From Tersicoccus sp. Bi-70 (lineage in GTDB: Bacteria > Actinomycetota > Actinomycetes > Actinomycetales > Micrococcaceae): DNA of 64,000 nucleotides. Both the position numbers and the translations under genes were made by a program. This document shows, piece by piece, positions 16,691 to 25,074 of this stretch. Where the stretch lies: assembly GCF_001968825.1 (NCBI RefSeq), contig NZ_MIEU01000018.1:62001-126000 (forward strand). The letters run 5' to 3'. How positions within the stretch are numbered: the first letter of the stretch is position 1; every line of letters begins with the position of its first letter. The notes beneath the pieces were generated by a model. That model ran no database searches and was not told where the DNA came from. It was given only the letters and a program-made list of their open reading frames with translations.

Positions 16691-16942
16691 ATGGGCGAGG
16701 ACGCCGGCGCGGGCACGACCCCAACCGTGTCCCAGCCGGACGGCGCCGCGGACGGGTCCCCCACCGGATCCGCGGCGTCGGACGGGTCGCGGGGCGGCGA
16801 CGAGACCTCGTCGCCCCGCGTCCACGTCCACTGGACCGGTCAGCTCGGCCCGGCGTCCATGCACTTCGATAAGGCGGTCTTGGTCAACGCCATCGAGGAG
16901 CAGTGGCGCAGAGACGGCGACCAGAGGTCGCTGTACCGATGA
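16691..16942 (+). CDS. Hypothetical early phage protein
   Basis: The C-terminal half (PRVHVHWTGQLGPASMHFDK, then AVLVNAIEEQWRRDGDQ) is convincingly protein-like, and the stop overlaps the ATG of the next gene (ATGA at 16939). The start is uncertain: the frame is open back to about 16301, but the upstream part overlaps the minus-strand ORF 16418-16624, so ATG 16691 is used here. The N-terminal part is a Ser/Gly/Asp-rich linker. No family recognised. Confidence 0.5.
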   Translation: MGEDAGAGTTPTVSQPDGAADGSPTGSAASDGSRGGDETSSPRVHVHWTGQLGPASMHFDKAVLVNAIEEQWRRDGDQRSLYR

Positions 16943-17199
16943 GCGCCGGACAGATCCTCGCCGCCGCGGCCATCGTCGGTGGCGGCGTGCTCGCCGCCGG
17001 CTTCCTCGCCGGGGCCGCGCTCGCGGGCTGGGTGTGGGTGGCGTGGCGGCGGGAGTGCCGCGACCAAGCGCGTCAGGAGGCGCAGCGCGCAGCTGAGAAG
17101 GCCCGCTCCGAGACGGTCGCGTTCTGGGGGCCGTTGTCGGTAGCTGAGGCCGAGGCGATCGTGCGGAGGGCCGCACGCGGCATGCATCTTCCGGGCTGA
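16939..17199 (+). CDS. Small single-TM protein
   Basis: An 86-aa protein. The N-terminal hydrophobic helix (ILAAAAIVGGGVLAAGFLAG through GWVWVAW) is followed by a basic, helical, probably coiled-coil cytoplasmic tail (RRECRDQARQEAQRAAEKAR). It overlaps the upstream gene by 4 bases. Function unknown. Confidence 0.65.
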   Translation: MSAGQILAAAAIVGGGVLAAGFLAGAALAGWVWVAWRRECRDQARQEAQRAAEKARSETVAFWGPLSVAEAEAIVRRAARGMHLPG

Positions 17200-17277
17200 G
17201 CCCGGGCACAGAAGAAGCGGGCCACCTCTCCGGTCAGAGCTCGGCGACCCGCTTCCACCTACCACCGAAGGATACCA

Positions 17278-17721
17278 ATGAGCACCGATACCCACGATCA
17301 GCGCGCGTCCGTGCCGGTCCCGCGGATCCCGTCCGAGGATCTGCCGGCGTCCTGGTTCTTCGAGGCCCGCGACCTGGACACGTTCGCCCGTGATCGTCGG
17401 CAGACCCCGCTGGGTGAGAAGCAGCGGGCGTTCTCCTCGGAGCGTTACCGGCTGTCGATCCAGGCGGAGAAGACGGCCCGCGCTGTCCTGCACGCGTTGC
17501 AGGACCTCGGCGTCGACGACCGGGCCGGCGTGCTCGCCCCGTCCCTGGAACGGATCCGTGGGCAGCTGGACCAGCTCGTCCGGATCAACGACCTGCTGTA
17601 CCGGCGTGCGGCGGAGGCCGCAGACCGGCACCACGAGCAGGTGTGCAGCCGCCTCGGCGTCGACACGGTGCACGCCGCCCACGAGCACGAGGAGGGCAGC
17701 GGAGATGCCGTACCCGCGTAA
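17278..17721 (+). CDS. Hypothetical early protein
   Basis: A 147-aa, highly charged, helical protein (YRLSIQAEKTARAVLHALQD, SLERIRGQLDQLVRINDLLY) with a His/Glu-rich C-terminus. ATG 17278 follows GAAGGAT. A hairpin with arms around 17213-17225 and 17243-17255 precedes it and may attenuate the operon. No family recognised. Confidence 0.65.
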   Translation: MSTDTHDQRASVPVPRIPSEDLPASWFFEARDLDTFARDRRQTPLGEKQRAFSSERYRLSIQAEKTARAVLHALQDLGVDDRAGVLAPSLERIRGQLDQLVRINDLLYRRAAEAADRHHEQVCSRLGVDTVHAAHEHEEGSGDAVPA

Positions 17722-17971
17722 GCACGCCCGCCGCTGGGACACGGTGTCGATGTCGACAGCGGCCGGCCGCCGCAGCAAGGCGTTCCGGGACTTCACCGTC
17801 TCCTACACCTCAGCACCCGAGCGCCGCGACCAGATCCGCAACGCGGCCCGCCGCAACTTCGGCACCGACGTGCACGTCGACCCGGACACCGGGCAGATCG
17901 CCGACGCGCGCACCGCGGAGATCGTCGGCCACTTCACGACCCAGACCATGCAGAGAGGAAGCACCCGATGA
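17705..17971 (+). CDS. Hypothetical basic protein
   Basis: An 88-aa, Arg-rich protein overlapping the previous gene by 17 bases. The motif FGTDVHVDPDTGQIADARTA recalls small DUFs of actinophages, with a conserved VDPxTG turn. It could bind nucleic acid because of its charge, but no named motif is present. Confidence 0.6.
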   Translation: MPYPRKHARRWDTVSMSTAAGRRSKAFRDFTVSYTSAPERRDQIRNAARRNFGTDVHVDPDTGQIADARTAEIVGHFTTQTMQRGSTR

Positions 17972-18177
17972 TCCGCCCGACCCCGACCGTCGCCGCCCGT
18001 CGACGCCGCACGGTCCTTTGGCTGCCGATCGGCTTGCTCGGCGCCGTCGTCGCCCTGTTCGCGACGCCGTCGGCCCTGATGCTCGCCCCGAACGGGGCGT
18101 GGCTCCTCGGGGCCGGCGTCGCCCTGGTCGGCTGCATCGGCGCCGTCCTCGACGACGGGAAGGTCGGCGACCGATGA
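17968..18177 (+). CDS. Small two-TM membrane protein
   Basis: A 69-aa protein. A basic N-terminus (RRRRTV) precedes two hydrophobic helices, LWLPIGLLGAVVALFATPSA and WLLGAGVALVGCIGAVL. ATGA overlap upstream. It lies in the early operon, so a lysis role is unlikely. Function unknown. Confidence 0.6.
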   Translation: MIRPTPTVAARRRRTVLWLPIGLLGAVVALFATPSALMLAPNGAWLLGAGVALVGCIGAVLDDGKVGDR

Positions 18178-18419
18178 GCCTGCGCAGCATCGTGACCAAG
18201 GAGCAGCGCTGCGAGTGGATCCGCGACGGGCGCGGCGCGGCCGCCCGCATCGACCGGATCGACGGTTTCCACCCGAACCAGTCGGAGCCGGCCAACCGGA
18301 CCACCGTGCTCGTCAACGGCCTCGCCATCACCTTCGCCCTGCCCGCCGCCCGCGTGCAGGAGCTCATCGAGAAGGCCACCGCCGAGCGCGTCGAGACCAT
18401 GCAGGGAAGGCAGGGCTGA
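18174..18419 (+). CDS. Hypothetical early protein
   Basis: An 81-aa soluble protein (WIRDGRGAAARIDRIDG, TTVLVNGLAITFALPAARVQ) in the overlapping early operon. It contains neither TM nor Cys clusters. No family recognised. Confidence 0.6.
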   Translation: MSLRSIVTKEQRCEWIRDGRGAAARIDRIDGFHPNQSEPANRTTVLVNGLAITFALPAARVQELIEKATAERVETMQGRQG

Positions 18420-18676
18420 TGGGCGACATCGTGAGCGAGCAGCAGTACCTGGGCAACACGACGAGCGGCCTGCTCGACGCCGACGCCGTCGACGCGCCGG
18501 TCGACGAGCTGCAGAAGACGCGCCTCGAAGCGGACGCGGAGCTGCACCTGGCGCTGGGCCTGACGGCGCAGCAGGACGGGGACTGGGAGTCCGCGGCCGA
18601 GCACACCGCAGCGGCCGCCGCGATCTACACGGCGATCACCGCATGGGCGCGGGCGCAAGAGGAGGTGCCGTGCTGA
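18419..18676 (+). CDS. Hypothetical early protein
   Basis: An 85-aa protein starting at a TGATG junction. It is acidic and helical (KTRLEADAELHLALGLTAQQ, SAAEHTAAAAAIYTAITAWA), suggesting a short TPR-like hairpin. Function unknown. Confidence 0.6.
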   Translation: MGDIVSEQQYLGNTTSGLLDADAVDAPVDELQKTRLEADAELHLALGLTAQQDGDWESAAEHTAAAAAIYTAITAWARAQEEVPC

Positions 18677-19791
18677 TGGCTTCGATCACCTGCAAGGAGT
18701 GCGGACACACGACGACGGCGCGCACCCTGCCGATCGCTGAGTACGGGATCCGCCGGCACTCGTGCGAGCGGACCCGGGCTCTGGCGGATGCCGCGGCCCG
18801 CGCGGCCGCACGGCGAACGAGCTCGGGCGTGCGCCGCGACTGCCAGCACAAGATTGCCCACCATGAGCACGGCACCCGCACGGCGTACGTCCTGGACCGG
18901 TGCCGGTGCCGGCCATGCCGGGACGCGCAGGCCGCTGACGCTGCTGTGCGGGCCCGCAGTGAGGCGTACGGGCGGCCGACGACGACGTACGTCGACGCCG
19001 AGCCCGTCCGCGCGCACCTGCGCATGCTGCTGGCCCACGGGATGGGGCTGAAAACCATCTCCAAGCAGTCCGGGATCTCGAATGCGACTTTCGGCCGGAT
19101 GCTCTACGGAGACCGACGCAGCGGCCGCGGCGCGCAACAGCGGACCATGCCCCACGTCGCCACCGCAGTACTCGCCGTCCAGGCCACCCGCGACACCCTC
19201 GCCGACGGCGCGAAGGTCGACGGCACGGGCACCACCCGCCGCCTGCAGTCGCTCGCATGCCTGGGCTACTCGACGGAGGTCCTTGCGGCCCGCCTCGGGC
19301 TGGCCCAGCGGAGCAAGTTCGGCGACCTCGTGTTCGGCCGGCGGGGCGTCACAGCCGGGACCGAGCGGAAGGTGCGCGTCCTGTACAACGAGCTGTGGTG
19401 CACGCCGGCGCCGTCCGAGAACCGGTGGCAGGAGGCCGCGGTCACCCGCACCCGGAACGCGGCGGCAGCACGCGGGTGGCTGCCCCCGATGGCGTGGGAC
19501 GACGACGCGATCGACGACCCGGAGGCGTCGCCGTCGGTGACGGTGCTTCCGACCGCCGGCCGGGCGCTCGGTGGTCGGCCCGCCCGTTACCACCACGTCG
19601 CCGAGGACGCCGAGGACCTGCTGCGGGCGGGCGAGAACTGGGAAACGGTCCAGTCACGCCTGGGGCTGAGCGCGAACGCGCTCGAGAAGAACCTGAGCCG
19701 CGCGGGCCGGAGTGACCTGGTGACCGCGCTCAAGAACGCCCAGGACCTCCGCGGCGGCCCCCGCCAAGCGCACAGCCGGAGGGCCTCGTGA
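18676..19791 (+). CDS. Zinc-finger and HTH DNA-binding protein
   Basis: A 371-aa protein. An N-terminal Zn site is formed by CKECGHTT with H..C around residues 28-29, and a second cluster reads RCRCRPCRDAQ. HTH segments follow: LKTISKQSGISNATFGRML (about residues 120-138) and YSTEVLAARLGL. A final HTH-like stretch is WETVQSRLGLSANALEKNLS. This domain set is typical of large actinophage early regulators. The start is ATG 18676 with GAGGAGG about 10 bases upstream. Confidence 0.7.
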   Translation: MASITCKECGHTTTARTLPIAEYGIRRHSCERTRALADAAARAAARRTSSGVRRDCQHKIAHHEHGTRTAYVLDRCRCRPCRDAQAADAAVRARSEAYGRPTTTYVDAEPVRAHLRMLLAHGMGLKTISKQSGISNATFGRMLYGDRRSGRGAQQRTMPHVATAVLAVQATRDTLADGAKVDGTGTTRRLQSLACLGYSTEVLAARLGLAQRSKFGDLVFGRRGVTAGTERKVRVLYNELWCTPAPSENRWQEAAVTRTRNAAAARGWLPPMAWDDDAIDDPEASPSVTVLPTAGRALGGRPARYHHVAEDAEDLLRAGENWETVQSRLGLSANALEKNLSRAGRSDLVTALKNAQDLRGGPRQAHSRRAS

Positions 19792-20099
19792 AGGACGAAT
19801 GGCACGGCGAGCTCTGGCCGGCCGTGCCTGACCGCCCCGTGCTCGACCAGCTGTACCGGTGCGTGTGGGAGGTGCAGGACCCGCACGTCGGCCGGAAGCA
19901 GCTGCTCGGCATGGCGGCCGCCGACTTCCCCCTGGTGCTCGCCGCCGACGGCCTGGAGCTGGCCGGCGACCCGCAGATCTACCCGAAGCCCGGGATCCGG
20001 GAACCGAACTACGAGGACGTGCAGACCGTGATCATCGGCCTGGCGCCCGTCAGACGAATGGAGGTGGCCAGCGATGGCGACGAGAAGCAAGAAGGCTGA
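19788..20099 (+). CDS. Hypothetical protein upstream of parB
   Basis: A 103-aa acidic protein with GTG start at a 4-base overlap. Its last 26 bases overlap parB, so translation is probably coupled. Conserved-looking segments are WPAVPDRPVLDQLYRCVWEV and QIYPKPGIREPNYE. No family recognised. Confidence 0.6.
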   Translation: MKDEWHGELWPAVPDRPVLDQLYRCVWEVQDPHVGRKQLLGMAAADFPLVLAADGLELAGDPQIYPKPGIREPNYEDVQTVIIGLAPVRRMEVASDGDEKQEG

Positions 20100-21456
20100 C
20101 CAGGCCGCGCCCGCGCTCGCAGCGCACGCGGCGGTGTTCGACTACGTGCCGGCCGCGGCGATCCGCCCGCACCCGCGGAACGTGCGCGTCGACGTCGGCG
20201 ACGTCCGCGAGCTCGCCGAGTCGATCCGCTCCCAGGGCGTGCTCCAGCCCTTGACTGTGGCCCCGCACCCCGACGGCGTCGAAGGCGAGTGGATCGTGAT
20301 CGCCGGGCACCGTCGCCTCACCGCGGCCAGGGTCGCGGGCCTGACCGAGATCCCGGTCATCATCCGCCGTGACCTCACTGGCGAGGACCAGCAGATCAGC
20401 GCGATGCTCGTCGAGAACCTGCAGCGCACCGACCTGACCGTCATGGAGGAGGCCGACGGCTACCAGGCCCTCCTCGACTTCAACTGGGACGTCAAGCGCG
20501 TCGCCAAGTCCGCCGGCCGCTCCCAGACCCTCGTCCGCGACCGCCTCAAGCTCCGCAAGCTCCCCGACACCGCCCAGGACCGCGTCGCGTCCGGCTCCCT
20601 CACCATCGAGCACGCGCTCGCGTCCCTGGAGTTCGAGGGCGACGAGCAGACGCAGGAGCGGATCCTCAACGCCCGGAAGGCGGACCTCGAATACGAGATC
20701 CGCCGTGCCCGGACGGCGAAGGAGGAAGCCGCGCTCCAGGCCCTCGTCGAGGCCCTGCTCGTGAAGCTCGACGCCGGCGTCACCGACCTCGATCTCGAGG
20801 CGTGGGCTCTGCGGTCGAACGGCTGGACCGACATCGAGAGCGTCGGCACCGACCTCGCCGCGGTCGAGGCGGGCGTCAAGGACGGTCGCCTCATAGTCCG
20901 CACCAAGGGCGGCCGCCTCTGGTGGGCCGTCCGAGTCGGCGCTGTCGACGACGAAGAAACCGAGGAGCAGCGCGGCGCCCGCGAAGAAGAAGAGCGGAGG
21001 GCGCAGCGCGAGGCCGACCTGGACGCCGGACTCGCCATCGCAGGCGAAGCCCGCGAGGTGTTCCTCCTCGACGTCGTCAAGAAGGCGACATCAGAGCTCG
21101 CCACCGAGATCGCCCACCACGCCGCGGTGCACGAGTGGATGCGTGACTACGCGTCACACGAGAAGCGGGGCATGGCCCATCTCCTCGACGTCGCACTGCC
21201 CGACGATGCCGGCTACAGCACCACCAACGACATCGTCCTGGCCGCGCTCGCGGAAGCCGAGCCGGCCCGAGCGCTCGCGGTGATGGCGATCGCCGACCTG
21301 CAGCTCGCGAGCCTGCGCTACCACCGAGAGTGGATGCCCTGCGCTGTCCTGGATAGCCAGCTGAAGGCGCTCGACATCCTCGGCTACCAGCTGACCGACA
21401 TCGAGCGCGAGGCCATGGCGCACTGGGCCGCCGACGAGACGGAGCGGGCGTCGTGA
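20074..21456 (+). CDS. ParB/Srx-fold domain protein, orphan
   Basis: A 460-aa protein with an N-terminal ParB nuclease/CTPase-type domain: IRPHPRNVR, LAESIRSQGVLQPLTVAPH, the C-motif-like IAGHRRLTAARVAGL, and ENLQRTDLTVMEEADGYQAL. A ParB HTH follows (VAKSAGRSQTLVRDRLKLRK). The C-terminal half is a charged helical region. No parA or recognisable parS lies nearby, so plasmid-type partition is unlikely. Phage ParB-like proteins are usually DNA-binding regulators or nucleases. ATG 20074 is behind GGAGG. Confidence 0.8.
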   Translation: MATRSKKADQAAPALAAHAAVFDYVPAAAIRPHPRNVRVDVGDVRELAESIRSQGVLQPLTVAPHPDGVEGEWIVIAGHRRLTAARVAGLTEIPVIIRRDLTGEDQQISAMLVENLQRTDLTVMEEADGYQALLDFNWDVKRVAKSAGRSQTLVRDRLKLRKLPDTAQDRVASGSLTIEHALASLEFEGDEQTQERILNARKADLEYEIRRARTAKEEAALQALVEALLVKLDAGVTDLDLEAWALRSNGWTDIESVGTDLAAVEAGVKDGRLIVRTKGGRLWWAVRVGAVDDEETEEQRGAREEEERRAQREADLDAGLAIAGEAREVFLLDVVKKATSELATEIAHHAAVHEWMRDYASHEKRGMAHLLDVALPDDAGYSTTNDIVLAALAEAEPARALAVMAIADLQLASLRYHREWMPCAVLDSQLKALDILGYQLTDIEREAMAHWAADETERAS

Positions 21457-21779
21457 TGGCCGACGAGATGCCGGGCCTCGACGCCGTGAGCGCTTTGGTC
21501 GACGAGCTCGAGCCGGTGTGCACGATCGCGGACGCGATCACCCTGCGCGCCGGCCAGCCGGAGCCCTGTGCGATCCGCCCGGGCTACTCGGTGCGGCTGC
21601 ACCGCTGCGGCGACCCGGCCGGCAGCCTGGTCACCGCCTGCCGGCCCCACCTGAACTCGCTCGCGGGCGTCATGGAGCACCTGATCTTGGCGCACCACCT
21701 GGCTGCGATCGGATGTCCGCGGTGCGAGGAGCGTCTGATGCTGCCCGACGGCGTCCTGTGGGAGGTGACCGACCTGTGA
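21456..21779 (+). CDS. Hypothetical zinc-binding protein
   Basis: A 107-aa protein. Metal ligands are suggested by LHRCGDPAG, TACRPHL and a terminal CPRCEERLMLPDG. It begins at TGATG after parB (GTG 21453 is an alternative). No family recognised; it is the first of three consecutive Cys-rich small genes. Confidence 0.6.
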   Translation: MADEMPGLDAVSALVDELEPVCTIADAITLRAGQPEPCAIRPGYSVRLHRCGDPAGSLVTACRPHLNSLAGVMEHLILAHHLAAIGCPRCEERLMLPDGVLWEVTDL

Positions 21780-21904
21780 GCGACGACGAGCGCACGCGCC
21801 GGCCGCGGCCGCTGCGGGAACGGCATGACCGGCCGGTGGTGCTGTGCGAGTCGTGCAGCAAGCCGATCAATCCGGCGACGGGCGAGTGCCCGGGGTGCTC
21901 GTGA
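21776..21904 (+). CDS. Mini zinc-ribbon protein, 42 aa
   Basis: GTGA overlap on both sides. The protein ends in VVLCESCSKPINPATGECPG-C-S, a complete CxxC...CxxC zinc ribbon after a basic Arg-rich N-terminus. It is real by coupling and motif. Function unknown. Confidence 0.6.
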   Translation: MSDDERTRRPRPLRERHDRPVVLCESCSKPINPATGECPGCS

Positions 21905-22056
21905 GCGTCCCGCGGCGGGAGGACGGGCGGGGCGTGTGCCCGGTCTGCGGTGAGCAGAAGGCGATCCAGACGATCGCGGACGAGTGCGAGGCCCGGCACG
22001 CCGCCGAGGCCGAGCAGAGCAACAACGAGAACGGAACGAGAGGGGAGCGGGCATGA
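21901..22056 (+). CDS. Mini zinc-finger protein, 51 aa
   Basis: Begins at GTG 21901, overlapping the previous stop. CPVCGEQKAIQ with C..H further on (DECEARHAAE) forms a likely CxxC-x-CxxxH zinc site. An acidic, Asn-rich tail follows. It precedes the clamp-like gene with a 4-base overlap. Confidence 0.55.
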   Translation: MSVPRREDGRGVCPVCGEQKAIQTIADECEARHAAEAEQSNNENGTRGERA

Positions 22057-22790
22057 GCGTCACGATCGACGTGGACACCCGGGATCTGCGGCAGGCGCTG
22101 ACGGCGGTGCTGCCGCACGCGGGCACCGACGAGAACGTGCAGGACCACCACCGGGTGTACTTCCTGCCGGCACCGGACCAGATGCTGGTGTGCGCGACGA
22201 ACGGGTGGTCCGCGGGCATGGCCACCGTGTCGGTGTACGACCAGGACGGGCTGACCGCGGACGCGGAGACCGACGCGTTCACCCTGATGCCGGGCACGGC
22301 GCGGGAGCTGCTCGGCTTGTTCCCCGCGTCGTCGCAGCGGGACGAGAACGACATGGGCGGCGCGCTGCGCTTCACGATCACCGGTGAGGACCTCGTCGTC
22401 CTCGACGTGTCGGGCCTGTGGCCCGGCAAGGAGCTGAAGCTGCCGGGCACGAACAGCTACGAGACGGTCCTCAACCTGCCCCTGACGTTCCTCCGCGCCG
22501 TCGCAGCGCCCCGGGCGCTCCCGGGCCGGGTGCCGACGAACGGGAAGCTCCTGAAGGCGTTCACGTCGGCGGCCGCCGCGTACGGCAAGCCGCTGGTGAT
22601 CGAGCCGACGGGGCGGACCACGAGCATCCTGATCCGCTGCGGGGCGAGCTTCCTCGGCCTCCTCACCCCGACCCGCTTCGACGACTACGAGCAGACCGAG
22701 CACGACACGTGGGCGGACGCTTGGCCGGACCGCCTCGACGGTCCCGCCCGCGGCCTCCGCCAGCCCCAGAAGGACGGAGCAGCAGCATGA
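22053..22790 (+). CDS. Possible DNA sliding clamp-like protein
   Basis: A 245-aa protein. The N-terminus (VTIDVDTRDLRQALTAVLPH) and the pattern of strands after it (QMLVCATNGWSAGMATVSVY, GGALRFTITGEDLVVLDVSG) resemble the repeating fold of DnaN beta clamps, though at about two thirds of bacterial DnaN length. If correct, it is a phage processivity factor. The assignment rests on pattern only; no catalytic residues exist to check. Confidence 0.45.
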   Translation: MSVTIDVDTRDLRQALTAVLPHAGTDENVQDHHRVYFLPAPDQMLVCATNGWSAGMATVSVYDQDGLTADAETDAFTLMPGTARELLGLFPASSQRDENDMGGALRFTITGEDLVVLDVSGLWPGKELKLPGTNSYETVLNLPLTFLRAVAAPRALPGRVPTNGKLLKAFTSAAAAYGKPLVIEPTGRTTSILIRCGASFLGLLTPTRFDDYEQTEHDTWADAWPDRLDGPARGLRQPQKDGAAA

Positions 22791-23224
22791 GCACCATCCG
22801 AGAGTTACAGCAGCTCGCCTACGAGCAGTCCGCAGCTAAGGGCTTCCACGATGACGAGCCGACCGACCCGCGTGAGGTCGCCTGGCTGAACGGCCAGCGC
22901 ATCGCACTGATCCACTCCGAGCTGTCCGAGGCGCTCGAGGAGCTGCGCAGCGGCCACGCTCCGAGCGAGATCTACTATCCGAAGCCGTGCCTCCCGGACT
23001 CGCTCGTCGCCGAGGTGGGTGTCGCTCGCGCCGAGGAACTCATGGAGCGCAACTCCGCCGGCAAGCCCCGCAAACCCGAGGGCGTTCCGGCCGAGATGGC
23101 CGACGTCGTGATCCGCGTCATGGACTTCTGCGGCGCGAACGGCATCGACCTCGAGGCCGCCATCACCGAGAAGCTCGAGTACAACGCCACCCGCTCGCAC
23201 AAGCACGGCGGGAGGGCGTTCTGA
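22787..23224 (+). CDS. MazG-like nucleotide pyrophosphohydrolase
   Basis: A 145-aa protein. The alpha-helical MazG/dUTPase-like core is visible: LNGQRIALIHSELSEALEEL carries the ExxE metal motif (about residues 44-55), and VPAEMADVVIRVMDFCGANG carries the ExxD motif. Such phage enzymes hydrolyse (d)NTPs or ppGpp-like alarmones. ATGA coupling with the clamp-like gene puts it in the replication cluster. Confidence 0.8.
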   Translation: MSTIRELQQLAYEQSAAKGFHDDEPTDPREVAWLNGQRIALIHSELSEALEELRSGHAPSEIYYPKPCLPDSLVAEVGVARAEELMERNSAGKPRKPEGVPAEMADVVIRVMDFCGANGIDLEAAITEKLEYNATRSHKHGGRAF

Positions 23225-23703
23225 TGGCCGGCGGCCGGTACGCCGAGGGCACGTCCGTCGACTCAGGGCGCTCGCGGCAGGAGATCGAGAAGACGCTGGC
23301 CAGGTACGGGGCGACGTCGTTCGCGTACGGGTGGGAGCCGACCCGCGCCGTGATCCAGTTCGAGATCGACGGCCGCCGGGTGCGATTCGTGCTGCCGATG
23401 CCGGACCGGCAGGAGCGCCGCTTCACGCACACCCCGACGACGGACAAGCCCCGCTCCTCGTCGGCCGCGGAGAACGAGTACGAGCAGGCCGTCCGGCAGG
23501 CGTGGCGGGCGCTCGCCCTCGTGGTGAAGGCGAAGCTCGAAGCGGTCGCCGCCGGCATCGTCACCTTCGACGAGGAGTTCCTCGCCCACTTGGTCCTCCC
23601 GACCGGGGAGACCGTGTTCCAGCACGCCGGCGAGGCGGTCCAGGCGTCGATCGCCACCGGCCGACTCCGCCCCATGCTGCAGTTGGAGGCCGACGATGCA
23701 TGA
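23224..23703 (+). CDS. Conserved actinophage hypothetical protein
   Basis: A 159-aa protein. The pattern IEKTLARYGATSFAYGWEP, IQFEIDGRRVRFVLPMPD, then QAWRALALVVKAKLEAV is a recurring unnamed actinophage family that I recognise by shape but cannot name. It is a soluble alpha+beta protein. It overlaps the next gene by 8 bases. Confidence 0.65.
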   Translation: MAGGRYAEGTSVDSGRSRQEIEKTLARYGATSFAYGWEPTRAVIQFEIDGRRVRFVLPMPDRQERRFTHTPTTDKPRSSSAAENEYEQAVRQAWRALALVVKAKLEAVAAGIVTFDEEFLAHLVLPTGETVFQHAGEAVQASIATGRLRPMLQLEADDA

Positions 23704-24349
23704 CCCGATGACCATGGTGTGGAGCGTGCGCCTGCCGATCCCGTCGAGAGTGTGCCGGATGACCTCGCTGCAGAGGTCTTCGCGCCGCAAGGGCTGGTCC
23801 TGGCCTTACGTGAGGGTGGCCGGCCGCGAGCTCTACTTCGGTCACGCCCTCATCGACGTCTGGCACGTCGAGCCGGGCGGCCGTGACGCCGGCGAGGTGT
23901 GCCGTTACCGGGATCACTGGAAGCACCCGGGTCACTGGCGGCTCCGCTACCCGATGGCGCACAGGCTGCAGAGACGCCTGTTCACGGTGTGCTCCTGGTG
24001 CAGTGAGCCGGGATCGAAGGGGGATTCCGTGAACACCGGCCACGGCTGGGACGAGGACCACTCGCCGGCGCACTGGTGGCAGTCGGAGAGGGGGCTGTAC
24101 CACTCGGCGTGCAGCAGCGCACAGCATGCACACCAGATGTGCAGCTGTAGGACACCCAGTCCGAACCCCGCCCCGGGTCGCCACGCCTGCACTGTATGCG
24201 GGCTGTTCCTCAAGTACGACGGCAACCCGGAGCGCGACGTCTACCGGCTGACGAAGCGACTTGTTCTACCCGGTCGCCGCCCCAGCCCGGAGGCACGGGA
24301 CGCCATCCGAACCGCATGGGAAGAGCAGCGGAGGTCCGGCCGTGGCTGA
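23696..24349 (+). CDS. Hypothetical Cys/His/Trp-rich protein
   Basis: A 217-aa protein. It is unusually rich in Trp, His and Cys (CSWCSEPGSKG, DHSPAHWWQSERGLYHSACS, HQMCSCRTP, HACTVCGLFLKYDG), pointing to two or more zinc sites. The DNA is slightly AT-richer than its neighbours. No family recognised; a nucleic-acid-binding role is a guess. Confidence 0.6.
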   Translation: MHDPMTMVWSVRLPIPSRVCRMTSLQRSSRRKGWSWPYVRVAGRELYFGHALIDVWHVEPGGRDAGEVCRYRDHWKHPGHWRLRYPMAHRLQRRLFTVCSWCSEPGSKGDSVNTGHGWDEDHSPAHWWQSERGLYHSACSSAQHAHQMCSCRTPSPNPAPGRHACTVCGLFLKYDGNPERDVYRLTKRLVLPGRRPSPEARDAIRTAWEEQRRSGRG

Positions 24350-24794
24350 CCTCCGCAACGTCGTGCTGCACCTGCAGACGGCCGCGGTCCGCGCGGAGCG
24401 GGAGGCCGCTTCGTCGACGTCTTCGGCTGACCGTGAGTTCTGTGAGCAGAGGGCCGCCGAGTTCGTGCTTGCCGCCGCGGCCCTGGAGCAGCTCGCCGGC
24501 CAGCCGATGGTGCTGTCCGTCCGTGCCGCGCTCGCGGACCGGAACCCCGAGCCCTCAACGGCGCTGGACCGGATGCTCGCCGACCCGCCCCGTCGGGCTC
24601 ACGAGGTGGACAAGACCTATGACGAGAAGACGGACGCCTGGGACCGCGTCGGCGGCGACATCGTCCTGACCAATCCCGAGTGCCGAGCCGACAAGCACGA
24701 CAGCTGCGACGGCCGCGGATGGAACGAGACGCGGGACCGGTACGAGGGCTGCCCGTGCGGCTGCCACAAGACGCACGTGGGCGGTCGGTCGTGA
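24342..24794 (+). CDS. Hypothetical protein with C-terminal zinc-binding motif
   Basis: A 150-aa protein with GTG start overlapping the previous gene by 8 bases. A helical N-terminal half (LQTAAVRAEREAASSTSSAD) is followed by a C-terminal NPECRADKHDSCDGRGW...CPCGCHKTH cluster of Cys and His, likely a zinc knuckle. Confidence 0.6.
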   Translation: MADLRNVVLHLQTAAVRAEREAASSTSSADREFCEQRAAEFVLAAAALEQLAGQPMVLSVRAALADRNPEPSTALDRMLADPPRRAHEVDKTYDEKTDAWDRVGGDIVLTNPECRADKHDSCDGRGWNETRDRYEGCPCGCHKTHVGGRS

Positions 24795-25039
24795 GCTCGC
24801 GGCTGGTGTTCACGTGCGACGGCTGCGACCGCCGCTACGCGGCACACACCGCCGACCGGTCCGCCGCCGCGGCTGAGGCACGGAACCACGGCTGGTCCAT
24901 CGGCTGGGCCGCGGACCGCTGCCCAGCATGCAAACCAGAGGAGGTCTGGACGCGGCGCTCGTCGAGCACGGAGACGTCGACGCCTGCCCAGACCCATGAC
25001 CACCAGCCGCGCGGCCCGCCCACGCGCACCGACCCCTGA
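24791..25039 (+). CDS. Small zinc-ribbon protein
   Basis: An 82-aa protein. FTCDGCDRRY and RCPACKPEE form a CxxC...CxxC ribbon across a helical linker. The Thr/Pro-rich tail is probably disordered. GTGA overlap upstream. Confidence 0.6.
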   Translation: MSSRLVFTCDGCDRRYAAHTADRSAAAAEARNHGWSIGWAADRCPACKPEEVWTRRSSSTETSTPAQTHDHQPRGPPTRTDP

Positions 25040-25074
25040 TCGCGCTACCGCACCCAACCAGGAGGAGAGACCTC

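Noticed and set aside
20074-21456. ParB taken as evidence of a plasmid-like prophage
   Set aside because: No ParA or parS-like repeats; attL/attR and integrase show chromosomal integration.
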